Under the pieces are notes generated by a model. That model searched no databases. It was not told where the DNA came from and saw only the letters and a list, made by a program, of their open reading frames with translations. The translations under genes and the position numbers were made by a program. From NCBI RefSeq assembly GCF_037975245.1, contig NC_092582.1, positions 21,042,577-21,106,576 on the forward strand: a stretch of 64,000 nucleotides of DNA. Direction: 5' to 3'. This document shows, in pieces, positions 14,901 through 29,926 of this stretch. The DNA is from Apostichopus japonicus. Taxonomy: Eukaryota; Echinodermata; Holothuroidea; Aspidochirotida; Stichopodidae. How positions within the stretch are numbered: position 1 is the first letter of the stretch; each line of letters begins with the position of its first letter.

Positions 14901-15989
14901 GATAAATTGAAAGTGCGATACCGATAAATCGAAAGTGCGATACCGATAAATCGAATGTGCGATACCGATTAATCGAATGTGCGGTACCGATAAATCGACT
15001 GTAGGGTACCGATAAATCGAATGTGCGACACCCATTAATCGAATGTGCGGTACAGATAAATCGAATTCACAATATCGATTTATCGAATGTGCGGTACCGA
15101 TAAATCGATTGTGCCGTACCGATAAATCGAACATGCGATAACGATTAATCGAATGTGCGATACCGATAAATCGAATGTGCGGTACCGATAAATCGAATGT
15201 GCGATACTGATAAATCGAATGAGCGGTACCGATAAATCGATTGTGCGGTACCGATAATTCGATTGTGCATGACCGATTAAACGAATATGCGGTACCGATA
15301 AATAGGACCTGCAGTACCGATAATTCGATTGTGCGGTACCGATAAATCGAATGTACGATACCGATTAATCGAATTTGCGGTACCGATAATTCGAATGTAC
15401 GATACCTATTAATCGAAAGTGCGGTATCGATAAATCGACTGTGCGGTACCGATAAATCGAAAGTGCGGTATCGATAAATCGACTGTACGGTACCGATAAA
15501 TCGACTGTAGGGTACCGATAAATCGAATGTGCGACACCCATTAATCGAATGTGCGGTACAGATAAATCGAATTCACAATATCGATTTATCGAATGTGCGG
15601 TACCGATAAATCGATTGTGCCGTACCGAAAAATCGAATGTGCGGTACCGATAAATCGAATTTACGATACCGATTAATTCAATGTGCGATACCGATAAATT
15701 GAAAGTGCGATACCGATAAATCGAAAGTGCGATACCGATAAATCGAATGTGCGATACCGATTAATCGAATGTGCGGTACCGATAAATCGACTGTAGGGTA
15801 CCGATAAATCGAATGTGCGACACCCATTAATCGAATGTGCGGTACAGATAAATCGAATTCACAATATCGATTTATCGAATGTGCGGTACCGATAAATCGA
15901 TTGTGCCGTACCGATAAATCGAACATGCGATAACGATTAATCGAATGTGCGATACCGATAAATCGAATGTGCGGTACCGATAAATCGAG
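11915..15989 (+). repeat. Higher-order repeat A3, copy 1 (4,075 bp)
   Basis: From about 11,915 to 15,350 the sequence recurs at a constant offset of 4,075 bp: marker positions 11,928, 12,654, 13,118, 14,417 and 14,886 map to 16,003, 16,729, 17,193, 18,492 and 18,961. A few substitutions were noticed by eye, near 12,240, 13,870, 14,170 and 14,765. The last 640 bp (15,350-15,989) have no counterpart in copy 2 and include a second 13-unit cassette offset by 792 bp (36 units) from that at 14,886. Confidence 0.88.
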
Positions 15990-18900
15990 TGTGCGATACC
16001 GATTAATCGAATGTGCGGTACCGATAAATCGAATGTACGATACCGATCAATCGAATGTGCGGTACCGATAAATCGAATGTACGATACCTATTAATCGAAA
16101 GTGCGGTATCGATAAATCGACTGTGCGGTACCGATAAATCGAATGTGCGATACCGATTAATCGAATGTACGGTACCGATAAATCGATTGTGCGGTACCGA
16201 TAAATCGAACCTGCGATAACGATTAATCGAATGTGCGATACCGATAAATCGAAAGTGCAATACCGATAAATCGAATTTGCGATACCGAAAAATCGAATGT
16301 GTGGTACCGATAAATCGAATTCACAATACCGATTAATCGAATTTGCGGTACCGATATATCGAAAGTGCGGAACCGATAAATCGAACGTGTGTTAACGATT
16401 AATAGAATGTGCGATACCGATAAATCGAAAGGGCAAAACCGATAAATGGAATTTACGATACCGATAAATCGAATGTGCGGTACCGATAAAAAGAATGTGC
16501 GGTACCGATTAATCGAATGTGCGATACCGATAAATGGAATGTGCGATACCGATTAATCGAATGTGCGGTACCGATAAATCGAATGTACGATACCGATTAA
16601 TCGAATTTGCGGTACCGATAATTCGAATGTACGATACCTATTAATCGAATGTGCGGTACCGATAAATCGAATGTACGATACCGATTAATCGAATTTGCGG
16701 TACCGATAATTCGAATGTACGATACCTATTAATCGAAAGTGCGGTACCGAAAAATGGAAGGGTGCGGTACCGATAAATAGAATGTGCGGTACCGATAAAT
16801 TGAAGGGTGCGATACCGATAAATGGAATGTACGGTACCGATTAATCGAATGTGCGATACCGATAAATCGAATGTGCAGTACCGATAAATCGAATGTGCGA
16901 TACCGATAAATGGAATGTTCGATACAAATTAATCTAATGTGCGGTACCGATAAATCGAATGTACGATACCGATTAATCGAATGTGCGGTACCGATTAATC
17001 GAATGTGCTCTACCGATAAATCGACTGTAGGGTACCGATAAATCGAATGTGCGACACCCATTAATCGAATGTGCGGTACAGATAAATCGAATTCACAATA
17101 TCGATTTATCGAATGTGCGGTACCGATAAATCGATTGTGCCGTACCGAAAAATCGAATGTGCGGTACCGATAAATCGAATTTACGATACCGATTAATTCA
17201 ATGTGCGATACCGATAAATTGAAAGTGCGATACCGATAAATCGAAAGTGCGATACCGATAAATCGAATGTGCGATACCGATAAATCGAATGTGCGGTACC
17301 GATAAATCGAATGTGCGATACTGATAAATCGAATGAGCGGTACCGATAAATCGATTGTGCGGTACCGATAATTCGATTGTGCATGACCGATTAAACGAAT
17401 ATGCGGTACCGATAAATAGGACCTGCAGTACCGATAATTCGATTGTGCGGTACCGATGAATCGAATGTGCGGTACCCTTTAATCGAATGTGCGGTACCGA
17501 TAAATCGAATTATCGATACCGATTAATCGAATGTGCGGTACCGATAAATCGATTGTGCGGTACCGATAAGACGATTTATGGGTACATAAATCGAATTTAC
17601 GATACCGATAAATCAAATGTGCGTTACATATAAATGGAATTTGCGATACCGATAAACCGAAATGTGCGGTACCGATAAATAGAATGTGCGGTACCGATAA
17701 ATCGAATGTGCGATACCTATTAATCGAATGTGCGATTACCTATTAATCGAATGTGCGGTACCGATAAATCGAATTCACAATACCGATTAATCGAATTTGC
17801 GGTACCGATATATCGAAAGTGCGGAACCGATAAATCGAACGTGCGTTAACGATTAATAGAATGTGCGATACCGATAAATCGAAAGGGCAAAACCGATAAA
17901 TGGAATTTACGATACCGATAAATCGAATGTGCGGTACCGATAAATGGAATGTGCGGTACCGATTAATCGAAGGGTGCGGTACCGATAAATGGAATGTGCG
18001 ATACCGATTAATCGAATGTGCGATACCGATAAATCGAATGTACGATACCGATTAATCGAATTTGCGGTACCGATAATTCGAATGTACGATACCTATTAAT
18101 CGAAAGTGCGGTATCGATAAATCGACTGTGCGGTACCGATAAATCGAAAGTGCGGTATCGATAAATCGACTGTACGGTACCGATAAATCGATTGTGCGGT
18201 ACCGATTAATCGAATGTACGGTACCGATTAATCGAATGTGCGATACCGATAAATCGAATGTGCGGTACCGATTAATCGAATGTGCGATACCGATAAATGG
18301 AATGTGCGATACCGATTAATCGAATGTGCGGTACCGATAAATCGAATGTACGATACCGATTAATCGAATTTGCGGTACCGATAATTCGAATGTACGATAC
18401 CTATTAATCGAATGTGCGGTACCGATAAATCGAATGTACGATACCGATTAATCGAATTTGCGGTACCGATAATTCGAATGTACGATACCTATTAATCGAA
18501 AGTGCGGTACCGAAAAATCGAAGGGTGCGGTACCGATAAATAGAATGTGCGGTACCGATAAATTGAAGGGTGCGGTACCGATAAATGGAATGTACGGTAC
18601 CGATTAATCGAATGTGCGATACCGATAAATCGAATGTGCAGTACCGATAAATCGAATGTGCGATACCGATAAATGGAATGTTCGATACAAATTAATCTAA
18701 TGTGCGGTACCGATAAATCGAATGTACGATACCGATTAATCGAATGTGCGGTACCGATTAATCGAATGTGCGGTACCGATAAATCGACTGTAGGGTACCG
18801 ATAAATCGAATGTGCGACACCCATTAATCGAATGTGCGGTACAGATGAATCGAATTCACAATATCGATTTATCGAATGTGCGGTACCGATAAATCGATTG

Positions 18901-19425
18901 TGCCGTACCGAAAAATCGAATGTGCGGTACCGATAAATCGAATTTACGATACCGATTAATTCAATGTGCGATACCGATAAATTGAAAGTGCGATACCGAT
19001 AAATCGAAAGTGCGATACCGATAAATCGAATGTGCGATACCGATTAATCGAATGTGCGGTACCGATAAATCGACTGTAGGGTACCGATAAATCGAATGTG
19101 CGACACCCATTAATCGAATGTGCGGTACAGATAAATCGAATTCACAATATCGATTTATCGAATGTGCGGTACCGATAAATCGATTGTGCCGTACCGATAA
19201 ATCGAACATGCGATAACGATTAATCGAATGTGCGATACCGATAAATCGAATGTGCGGTACCGATAAATCGAATGTGCGATACTGATAAATCGAATGAGCG
19301 GTACCGATAAATCGATTGTGCGGTACCGATAATTCGATTGTGCATGACCGATTAAACGAATATGCGGTACCGATAAATAGGACCTGCAGTACCGATAATT
19401 CGATTGTGCGGTACCGATGAATCGA
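15990..19425 (+). repeat. Higher-order repeat A3, copy 2
   Basis: This is the near-identical repeat of 11,915-15,350. It ends at about 19,425, where the array continues with GTACCGATGAATCG while copy 1 continues with GATAAATCGAATGTACG. The constant offset over about 3.4 kb and the scarcity of substitutions make this the largest recent duplication in the window. Confidence 0.88.
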
Positions 19426-22400
19426 ATGTGCGGTACCCTTTAATCGAATGTGCGGTACCGATAAATCGAATTATCGATACCGATTAATCGAATGTGCGGT
19501 ACCGATAAATCGATTGTGCGGTACCGATAAGACGATTTATGGGTATATAAATCGAATTTACGATACCGATAAATCAAATGTGCGTTACATATAAATGGAA
19601 TTTGCGATACCGATAAACCGAAATGGGCGGTACCGATAAATAGAATGTGCGGTACCGATAAATCGAATGTGCGATACCTATTAATCGAATGTGCGATTAC
19701 CTATTAATCGAATGTGCGGTACCGATAAATCGAATTCACAATACCGATTAATCGAATTTGCGGTACCGATATATCGAAAGTGCGGAACCGATAAATCGAA
19801 CGTGCGTTAACGATTAATAGAATGTGCGATACCGATAAATCGAAAGGGCAAAACCGATAAATGGAATGTGCGATACCGAATAATCGAATGTGCGGTACCG
19901 ATAAATCGAATGTACGATACCGATTAATCGAATTTGCGGTACCGATAATTCGAATGTACGATACCTATTAATCGAAAGTGCGGTATCGATAAATCGACTG
20001 TGCGGTACCGATAAATCGAAAGTGCGGTATCGATAAATCGACTGTACGGTACCGATAAATCGATTGTGCGGTACCGATTAATCGAATGTACGATACCGAT
20101 TAATCGAATGTGCGATACCGATAAATCGAATGTGCGGTACCGATTAATCGAATGTGCGATACCGATAAATGGAATGTGCGATACCGATTAATCGAATGTG
20201 CGGTACCGATAATTCGAATGTACGATACCTATTAATCGAAAGTGCGGTATCGATAAATCGACTGTGCGGTACCGATAAATCGAAAGTGCGATACCGATTA
20301 ATCGAATGTACGGTACCGATAAATCGATTGTGCGGTACCGATAAATCGAACCTGCGATAACGATTAATCGAATGTGCGATAACCGATAAATCGAAAGTGC
20401 AATACCGATAAATCGAATTTGCGATACCGATAAATCGAATGTGTGGTACCGATAAATCGAATTCACAATACCGATTAATCGAATTTGCGGTACCGATATA
20501 TCGAAAGTGCGGAACCGATTAATCGAACGTGCGTTAACGATTAATAGAATGTGCGATACCGATAAATAGAAAGGGCAAAACCGATAAATGGAATTAACGA
20601 TACCGATAAATCGAATGTGCGGTACCGATAAAAAGAATGTGCGGTACCGATTAATCGAAGGGTGCGGTACCGATAAATGGAATGTACGGTACCGATTAAT
20701 CGAATGTGCGATACCGATTAATCGAATGTGTGGTACCGATAAATGGAATGTGCGATACCGATTAATCGAATGTGCGATACGGATAAATCGAAAGTGCAAT
20801 ACCGATAAATGGAATTTACGATACCGATAAATCGAATGTGCGGTACCGATTAATAGAATGTGCGGTACCGATAAATCGAAGGGTGCGGTACCGATAAATA
20901 GAATGTACGGTACCGATTAATCGAATGTGCGATACCGATAAATCGAATGTGCAGTACCGATAAATCGAATGTGCGATACCGATAAATGGAATGTGCGATA
21001 CAAATTAATCTAATGTGCGGTACCGATAAGACGATTGTGCGGTACCCATAAATCGAATTTACGATACCGATAAATCAAATGTGCGATACATATAAATGGA
21101 ATTTGCGATACCGATAAACCGAAATGTGCGGTACCGATAAATAGAATGTGCGGTAACGATAAATCGAATGTGCGATACCTATTAATCGAATGTGCGATAC
21201 ATATTAATCGAATGTGCGGTACCGATAAATCGAATTCACAATACCGATTAATCGAATTTGCGGTACCGATATATCGAAAGTGCGGAACCGATAAATCGAA
21301 CGTGTGTTAACGATTAATAGAATGTGCGATACCGATAAATCGAAAGGGCAAAACCGATAAATGGAATTTACGATACCGATAAATCGAATGTGCGGTACCG
21401 ATAAAAAGAATGTGCGGTACCGATAAATCAAAGGGTGCGGTACCGATAAAGAGAATGTACGGTACCGATAAATAGAATGTGCGGTACCGATTAATCGAAG
21501 GGTGCGGTACCGATAAATGGAATGTACGGTACCGATTAATCGAATGTGCGGTACCGATAAATCGAATGTGCGGTACCGATAAATCGAATGTACGATACCG
21601 ATCAATCGAATTTGCGGTACCGATAAATCGAATGTACGATACCTATTAATCGAAAGTGCGGTATCGATAAATCGACTGTGCGGTACCGATAAATCGAATG
21701 TGCGATACCGATTAATCGAATGTACGGTACCGATAAATCGAAAGTGCTGTACCGATAAATCGAAAGTGTAATACCGATAAATCGAATTTGCGATACCGAA
21801 AAATCGAATGTGTGGTACCGATAAATCGAATTCACAATACCGATTAATCGAATTTGCGGTACCGATATATCGAATGTGTGGTACCGATAAATCGAATTCA
21901 CAATACCGATTAATCGAATTTGCGGTACCGATATATCGAAAGTGCGGAACCGATAAATAGAACGTGTGTTAACGATTAATAGAATGTGCGATACCGATAA
22001 ATCGAAAGGGCAAAACCGATAAATGGAATTTACGATACCGATAAATCGAATGTGCGGTACCGATAAAAAGAATGTGCGGTACCGATAAATCAAAGGGTGC
22101 GGTACCGATAAAGAGAATGTACGGTACCGATAAATCGAAGGGTGCGGTACCGATAAATAGAATGTACGGTACCGATTAATCGAATGTGCGATACCGATAA
22201 ATGGAATGTGCAGTACCGATAAATCGAATGTGCGGTACCGATAAATCGAATGTACGATACCGATTAATCGAATGTACGATATCGATTAATCGAAGGTGCG
22301 GTACCGATAAATCGAATGTACGATACCGATTAATCGAATGTGCGATACCGATTAATCGAATTCACAATATCGATTTATCGAATGTGCGGTACCGATAAAT

Positions 22401-25400
22401 CGATTGTGCCGTAGCGATAAATCGAACATGCGATAACGATTAATCGAATGTGCGATACCGATAAATCGACTGTAGGGTACCGATAAATCGAATGTGCGAC
22501 ACCCATTAATCGAATGTGCGGTACAGATAAATCGAATTCACAATATCGATTTATCGAATGTGCGGTACCGTTAAATCGATTGTGCCGTACCGAAAAATCG
22601 AATGTGCGGTACCGATAAATCGAATTTACGATACCGATTAATCCAATGTGCGATACCGATAAATCGAAAGTGCGATACCGATAAATCGAATGTGCGATAC
22701 CGATTAATCGAATGTGCGGTACCGATAAATCGACTGTAGGGTACCGATAAATCGAATGTGCGGTACCGATTAATCGAATGTGCGGTACAGATAAATCGAA
22801 TTCACAATATCGATTTATCGAATGTGCGGTACCGATAAATCGATTGTGCCGTACCGAAAAATCGAATGTGCGGTACCGATAAATCGAATTTACGATACCG
22901 ATTAATTCAATGTGCGATACCGATAAATTGAAAGTGCGATACCTATTAATCGAATGTGCGATACCGATTAATCTAATGTGCGGTACCGATAAATAGTATG
23001 TACGATACCGATTAATCGAATGTGCGGTACCGATAAATCGAATTCACAATACCGATTAATCGAATTTGCGGTACCGATATATCGAAAGTGCGGAACCGAT
23101 AAATCGAACGTTCGTTAACGATTAATAGAATGTGCGATACCGATAAATCGAAAGGGCAAAACCGATAAATGGAATTTACGATACCGATAAATCGAATGTG
23201 CGGTACCGATAAATAGAATGTGCGGTACCGATAAATCGAAGGGTGCGGTACCGATAAATGGAATGTACGGTACCGATTAATCGAATGTGCGATACCGATA
23301 AATCGAATGTGCGATACCGATTAATCGAATGTGCGATACCGATAAATCGAAAGTGCAATACAGATTAATCGAAATTACGATACCGATAAACCGAATGTGC
23401 GATACCGATCAATCGAAAGTGCAATACCGATAAATCGAATGTGCGGTATCGATAAATCAAATGTGCGATACCGATAAATCGAATGTGCGGTAACCGATAA
23501 ATCGAATGTGCGATATCAATAAATCAAATGTGCGATACCGATAAATCGAATGTGCGGTACCCGATAAATCGATTGTGCGGTACCGAAAAATCGAATGTGC
23601 GGTACCGATAAATCGAATTTGCGATACCGATAAATCGAATGTGTGGTACCGATAAATCGAACGTGCGTGAACGATTAATCAAATGTAGGATACGGATAAA
23701 TCGAAAGTGCAATACCGATAAATGGAATTTACGATACCGATAAATCGAATGTGCGGTACCGATAAATAGAATGTGCGGTACCGATAAATCGAAGGGTGCG
23801 GTACCGATAAATAGAAAGTGCGATACCTATAAATCGAATTAACGATACCGATTAATCGAATGTGCGGTACCGATAAATCGATAGTGCGGTACCGATAAAA
23901 CGATTGTGCGGTACCCATAAATCGAAATTACGATAAAGATCAATCGAAAGTGCGATACCGATAAATGAAATTTGCGATACCGATAAACCGAATGTGCGGT
24001 AACGATAAATAGAATGTGCGATACCTATTAATCGAATGTGCGGTACCGATAAATCGAATTTGCGATACCGATAAATCGAATGTGTGGTACCGATAAATCG
24101 AAAGTGCGGTACCGATAAATCGAACGTGCGATAACGATTAATCGAATGAAGGATACGGATAAATCGAAGTGCAATACCGATAAATGGAATTTACGATACC
24201 GATAAATCGAATGTGCGGTACCGATAAATAGAATGTGCCGTACCGATAAATCGAAGGGTGCGGTACCGATAAATAGAATGTACGGTACCGATTAATCGAA
24301 TGTGCGATACCGATAAATCGAATGTGCAGTACCGATAAATCGAATGTGCGATACCGATAAATGGAATGTGCGATACAAATTAATCTAATGTGCGGTACCG
24401 ATAAATAGAATGTACGATACCGATTAATCGAATGTGCGGTACCGATGAATAGAATGTACGATACCGAATAATCGAATGTGCGGTACCGATAAATCGACTG
24501 TAGGGTACCGATAAATCGAATGTGCGACACCCATTAATCGAATGTGCGGTACCGATTAATCGAATTCACAATATCGATTTATCGAATGTGCGGTACCGAT
24601 CAATCGATTGTGCCGTACCGATAAATCGAACATGCGATAACGATTAATCGAATGTGCGGTACCGATAAATCGAAAGTGCAATACCGATAAATCGAATTTA
24701 CGATACCGATAAACCGAATGTGCGATACCGATCAATCGAAAGTGCAATACCGATAAATCGAATGTGCGGTATCGATAAATCAAATGTGCGATACCGATAA
24801 ATCGAATGTGCGGTAACCGATAAATCGATTGTGCGGTACCGAAAAATCGAAGGGTGCGGTACCGATAAATAGAATGTGCGGTACCGATAAATCGAATGTG
24901 CGATACCAATAAATCGAATGTGCGATACCGATCAATCGTATTTACGATACCGATTAATCGAATGTGCGATACCGATAAATAGAAAGTGCGATACCTATCA
25001 ATCGAATTAACGATACCGATCAATCGAATGTGCGGTACCGATAAATCGATAGTGCGGTACCGATAAAACGATTGTGCGGTACCCATAAATCGAATTTACG
25101 ATAAAGATAAATCGAATGTGCGATACCGATAAATGAAATTTGCGATACCGATAAACCGAATGTGCGGTAACGATAAATAGAACGTGCGATAACGATTAAT
25201 CGAATGTAGGATACGGATAAATCGAATGTGCGATACCGTTTAATCGAATGTACGGTACCGATAAATCGAATGTGCGATACCGATAAATCGAATGTGCGAT
25301 ACCGATTAATCGAATGTGCGATAACGATAAATAGAAAGTGCAATACCGATAAATCGAATTTGCGATACCGATAAATCGAATGTGTGGTACTGATAAATCG

Positions 25401-28400
25401 AAAGTGCGGTACCGATAAATCGAACGTGCGATAACGATTAATCGAATGTAGGATACGGATAAATCGAAAGTGCAATACCGATAAATGGAATTTACGATAC
25501 CGATAATCGAATGTGCGGTACCGATAAATAGAATGTGCCGTACCGATAAATCGAAGGGTGCGATACCGATAAAGTGAATGTACGGTACCGATTAATCGAA
25601 TGTGCGATACCGATAAATCGAATGTGCGGTACCGATAAATCGAATGTGCGATACCGATAAATGGAATGTGCGATACAAATTAATCTAATGTGCGGTACCG
25701 ATAAATAGAATGTACGATACCGATTATTCGAATGTGCGGTACCGATAAATAGAATGTACGATACCGATTAATCGAATGTGCGGTACCGATAAATCGACTG
25801 TAGGGTACCGATAAATCGAATGTGCGACACCCATTAATCGAATGTGCGGTACCGATTAATCGAATTCACAATATCGATTTATCGAATGTGCGGTACCGAT
25901 AAATCGATTGTGTTGTACCGATAAATCGAACATGCGATAACGATTAATCGAATGTGCGATACCGATAAATCGAAAGTGCAATACCGATAAATCGAATTTA
26001 CGATACCGATAAACCGAATGTGCGATACCGATCAATCGAAAGTGCAATACCGATAAATCGAATGTGCGGTATCGATAAATCAAATGTGCGATACCGATAA
26101 ATCGAATGTGCGGTAACCGATAAATCGATTGTGCGGTACCGAAGCATCGAAGGTTCGGTACCGATAAATAGAATGTGCGGTACCGATAAATCGAAGGGTG
26201 CGGTACCGATAAATAGAATGTACGGTACCGATTAATCGAATGTGCGATACCGATAAATCGAATGTGCAGTACCGATAAATCGAATGTGCGATACCGATAA
26301 ATGGAATGTGCGATACAAATTAATCTAATGTGCGGTACCGATAAATAGAATGTACGATACCGATTAATCGAATGTGCGGTAACGATAAATCGAATGTACG
26401 ATACCGATTAATCGAATGTGCGGTACCGATAAATCGACTGTAGGGTACCGATAAATCGATTGTGCGACACCCATTAATCGAATGTGCGGTACCGATAAAT
26501 CGAATTCACAATATCGATTTATCGAATGTGCGGTACCGATAAATCGATTGTGCCGTACCGATAAATCGAACATGCGATAACGATTAATCGAATGTGCGAT
26601 ACCGATAAATCGAAAGTGCAATACCGATAAATCGAATTTACGATACCGATAAACCGAATGTGCGATACCGATCAATCGAAAGTGCAATACCGATAAATCG
26701 AATTTACGATACCGATAAACCGAATGTGCGATACCGATCAATCGAATGTGCGGTACCCGATAAATCGATTGTGCGGTACCGAAAAATCGAATGTGCGGTA
26801 CCGATAAATCGAATGTGCGATACCAATAAATCGAATGTGCGATACCGATCCATCGAATTTACGATACCGATTAATCGAATGTGCGATACCGATAAATAGA
26901 AAGTGCGATACCGATAAATCGAATGTGCGATACCGATAAATCGAATGTGCGGTACCGATAAATCGAATGTGCGATACCGATAAATCGATTGTGCGGTACC
27001 GAAAAATCGATTGTGCGGTACCGAAAAATCGAATGTGCGGTACCGATAAATCGAATGTGCGATACCAATAAATCGAATGTGCGATACCGATCAATCGAAT
27101 TGACGATACCGATAAATCGAATGTGCGATACCGATAAATAGAAAGTGCGATACCTATCAATCGAATTAACGATACCGATTAATCGAATGTGCGGTACCGA
27201 TAAATCGAATGTGCGATACCAATAAATCGAATGTGCGATACCGATCAATCGAATGTGCGATACCGATAAATGAAATTTGCGATACCGATAAACCGAATGT
27301 GCGGTAACGATAAATAGAATGTGCGATACCTATTAATCGAATGTGCGGTACCGATAAATCGAATTCACAATACCCATTAATCGAATTTGCGGTACCGATA
27401 AATCGAAAGTGCTGTACCGATAAACGGAACGTGCGTTAACGATTAATCGAATGTGCGATACGGATAAATCGAATGTGCGGTACCGATAAATCGAAGGGTG
27501 CGGTACCGATAAATAAAATGTACGGTACCGATTAATCGAATGTGCGATACCGATAAATGGAATGTGCGATACCGATTAATCGAATGTGTGGTACCGATAA
27601 ATCGAATGTACGATACCGATTAATCGAATGTGCGGTACCTATAAATCGAATGTACGATACCGATTAATCGAATATGCGATACTGATAAATCGAATGAGCG
27701 GTACCGATAATTCGATTGTGCGGTACCGATAATTCGATTGTGCATGACCGATTAAACGAATATGCGGTACCGATAAATAGGACGTGCAGTACCGATAATT
27801 CGATTGTGCGGTACCGATAAATCGAATGTGCGATACCCTAAAATCGAATGTGCGGTACCGATAAATAGAATGTGCGGTACCGATAAGTCGAATGTGCGAT
27901 ACAGATAAATCGAATGTGCGATACCGATAAATCGAATTAACGATACAGATCAATCGAATGTGCGGTACCGATAAATCGATTGTGCGGTACCGATAAGACG
28001 ATTGTGCGGTACCGATAAATCGAATTTACGATACCGATAAATCAAATGTGCGATACATATAAATGGAATTTGCGATACCGATAAACCGAAATGTGCGGTA
28101 CCGATAAATAGAATGTGCGGTACCGATAAATCGAATGTGCGATACCTATTAATCGACTGTGTGGTACCGATAAATCGAATTCACAATACCGATTAATCGA
28201 ATTTGCGGTACCGATATATCGAAAGTGCGGAACCGATAAATCGAACGTGCGTTAACGATTAATAGAATGTGCGATACCGATCAATCGAAAGGGCAAAACC
28301 GATAAATGGAATTTACGATACCGATAAATCGAATGTGCGGAACCGATAAATAGAATATGCGGTACCGATTAATCGAAGGGTGCGGTACCGATAAATGGAA

Positions 28401-29174
28401 TGTAAGGTACCGATTAATCGAATGTGCGGTACCGATAAATCGAATGTACGATACCGATCAATCGAATGTGCGGTACCGATAAATAGAATGTACGATACCT
28501 ATTAATCGAAAGTGCGGTATCGATAAATCGAAGGGTGCGGTACTGATAAATCGAATGTGCGATACCGATTAATCGAATGTACGGTACCGATAAATCGATT
28601 GTGCGGTACCGATAAATCGAACCTGCGATAACGATTAATCGAATGTGCGATACCGATAAATCGAAAGTGCAATACCGATAAATCGAATTTGCGATACCGA
28701 TAAATCGAATGTGTGGTACCGATAAATCGAAAGTGCGGTACCGATAAATCGAACGTGCGATAACGATTAATCGAATGTGCGATACGGATAAATCGAAAGT
28801 GCAATACCGATAAATGGAATTTACGATACCGATAAATCGAATGTGCGGTACCGATAAATAGAATGTGCGGTACCGATAAATCGAAGGGTGCGGTACCGAT
28901 AAAGAGAAAGTGCGATACCTATAAATCGAATTAACGATACCGATTAATCGAATGTGCGGTACCGATAAATCGATAGTGCGGTACCGATAAAACGATTGTG
29001 CGGTACCCATAAATCGAATTTACGATAAAGATCAATCGAATGTGCGATACCGATAAATGAAATTTGCGATACCGATAAACCGAATGTGCGGTAACGATAA
29101 ATAGAATGTGCGATACCTATTAATCGAATGTGCGGTACCGATAAATCGAATTCACAATACACATTAATCGAATT
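19426..29174 (+). repeat. Satellite A, irregularly rearranged stretch without a gene
   Basis: All of this is 22-bp satellite with the subfamily A variants. Local duplications are shorter and more mixed than in 1-19,425: the series around 20,390-20,560 is repeated in part at about 21,200-21,480 and 21,770-22,050, and another recurs with changes at about 23,680, 24,560 and 25,860. No single period covers the stretch and no non-satellite sequence was noticed. Confidence 0.8.
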
Positions 29175-29926
29175 TGCGGTACCGATAAATCGAATGTGCG
29201 GTACCGATAAACGGAACGTGCGTTAACGATTAATCGAATGTGCGATACGGATAAATCGAATGTGCGGTACCGATAAATCGAAGGGTGCGGTACCGATAAA
29301 TAGAATGTACGGTACCGATTAATCGAATGTGCGATACCGATAAATGGAATGTGCGATACCGATTAATCGAATGTGCGGTACCGATAAATCGAATGTACGA
29401 TACCGATTAATCGAATGTGCGGTACCGATAAATCGAATGTGCGGTACCGAAAAATCGAAGGGTGCCGTACCGATAAATAGAATGTACGGTACCGATTAAT
29501 CGAATGTGCGATACCGATAAATGGAATGTGCGATACCGATTAATCGAATGTGCGGTACCGATAAATCGAATGTGCGGTACCGATAAACGGAACGTGCGTT
29601 AACGATTAATCGAATGTGCGATACGGATAAATCGAATGTGCGGTACCGATAAATCGAAGGGTGCGGTACCGATAAATAGAATGTACGGTACCGATTAATC
29701 GAATGTGCGATACCGATAAATGGAATGTGCGATACCGATTAATCGAATGTGCGGTACCGATAAATCGAATGTACGATACCGATTAATCGAATGTGCGGTA
29801 CCGATAAATCGAATGTGCGGTACCGAAAAATCGAAGGGTGCCGTACCGATAAATAGAATGTACGGTACCGATTAATCGAATGTGCGATACCGATAAATGG
29901 AATGTGCGATACCGATTAATCGAATG
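29175..29926 (+). repeat. Tandem pair of 376 bp
   Basis: AACGGAACGTGCGTTAACG occurs in both copies at an offset of 376 bp (29,211 and 29,587), which is 17 units plus 2 bp. The 2 extra bases are explained by two 23-bp variant units in each copy, GAAGGGTGCGG and GAAGGGTGCCG. The copies read as essentially identical. Confidence 0.85.

Noticed and set aside
20188-20799. Open frames of 60-200 codons throughout the satellite (for example 203 codons here, 198 codons at 28,414-29,010, 207 codons at 50,990-51,613)
   Set aside because: They are plain translations of the 22-bp repeat with a 22-residue period. They start and stop where variants happen to create ATG or a stop, and they flip strand exactly where the array is inverted.
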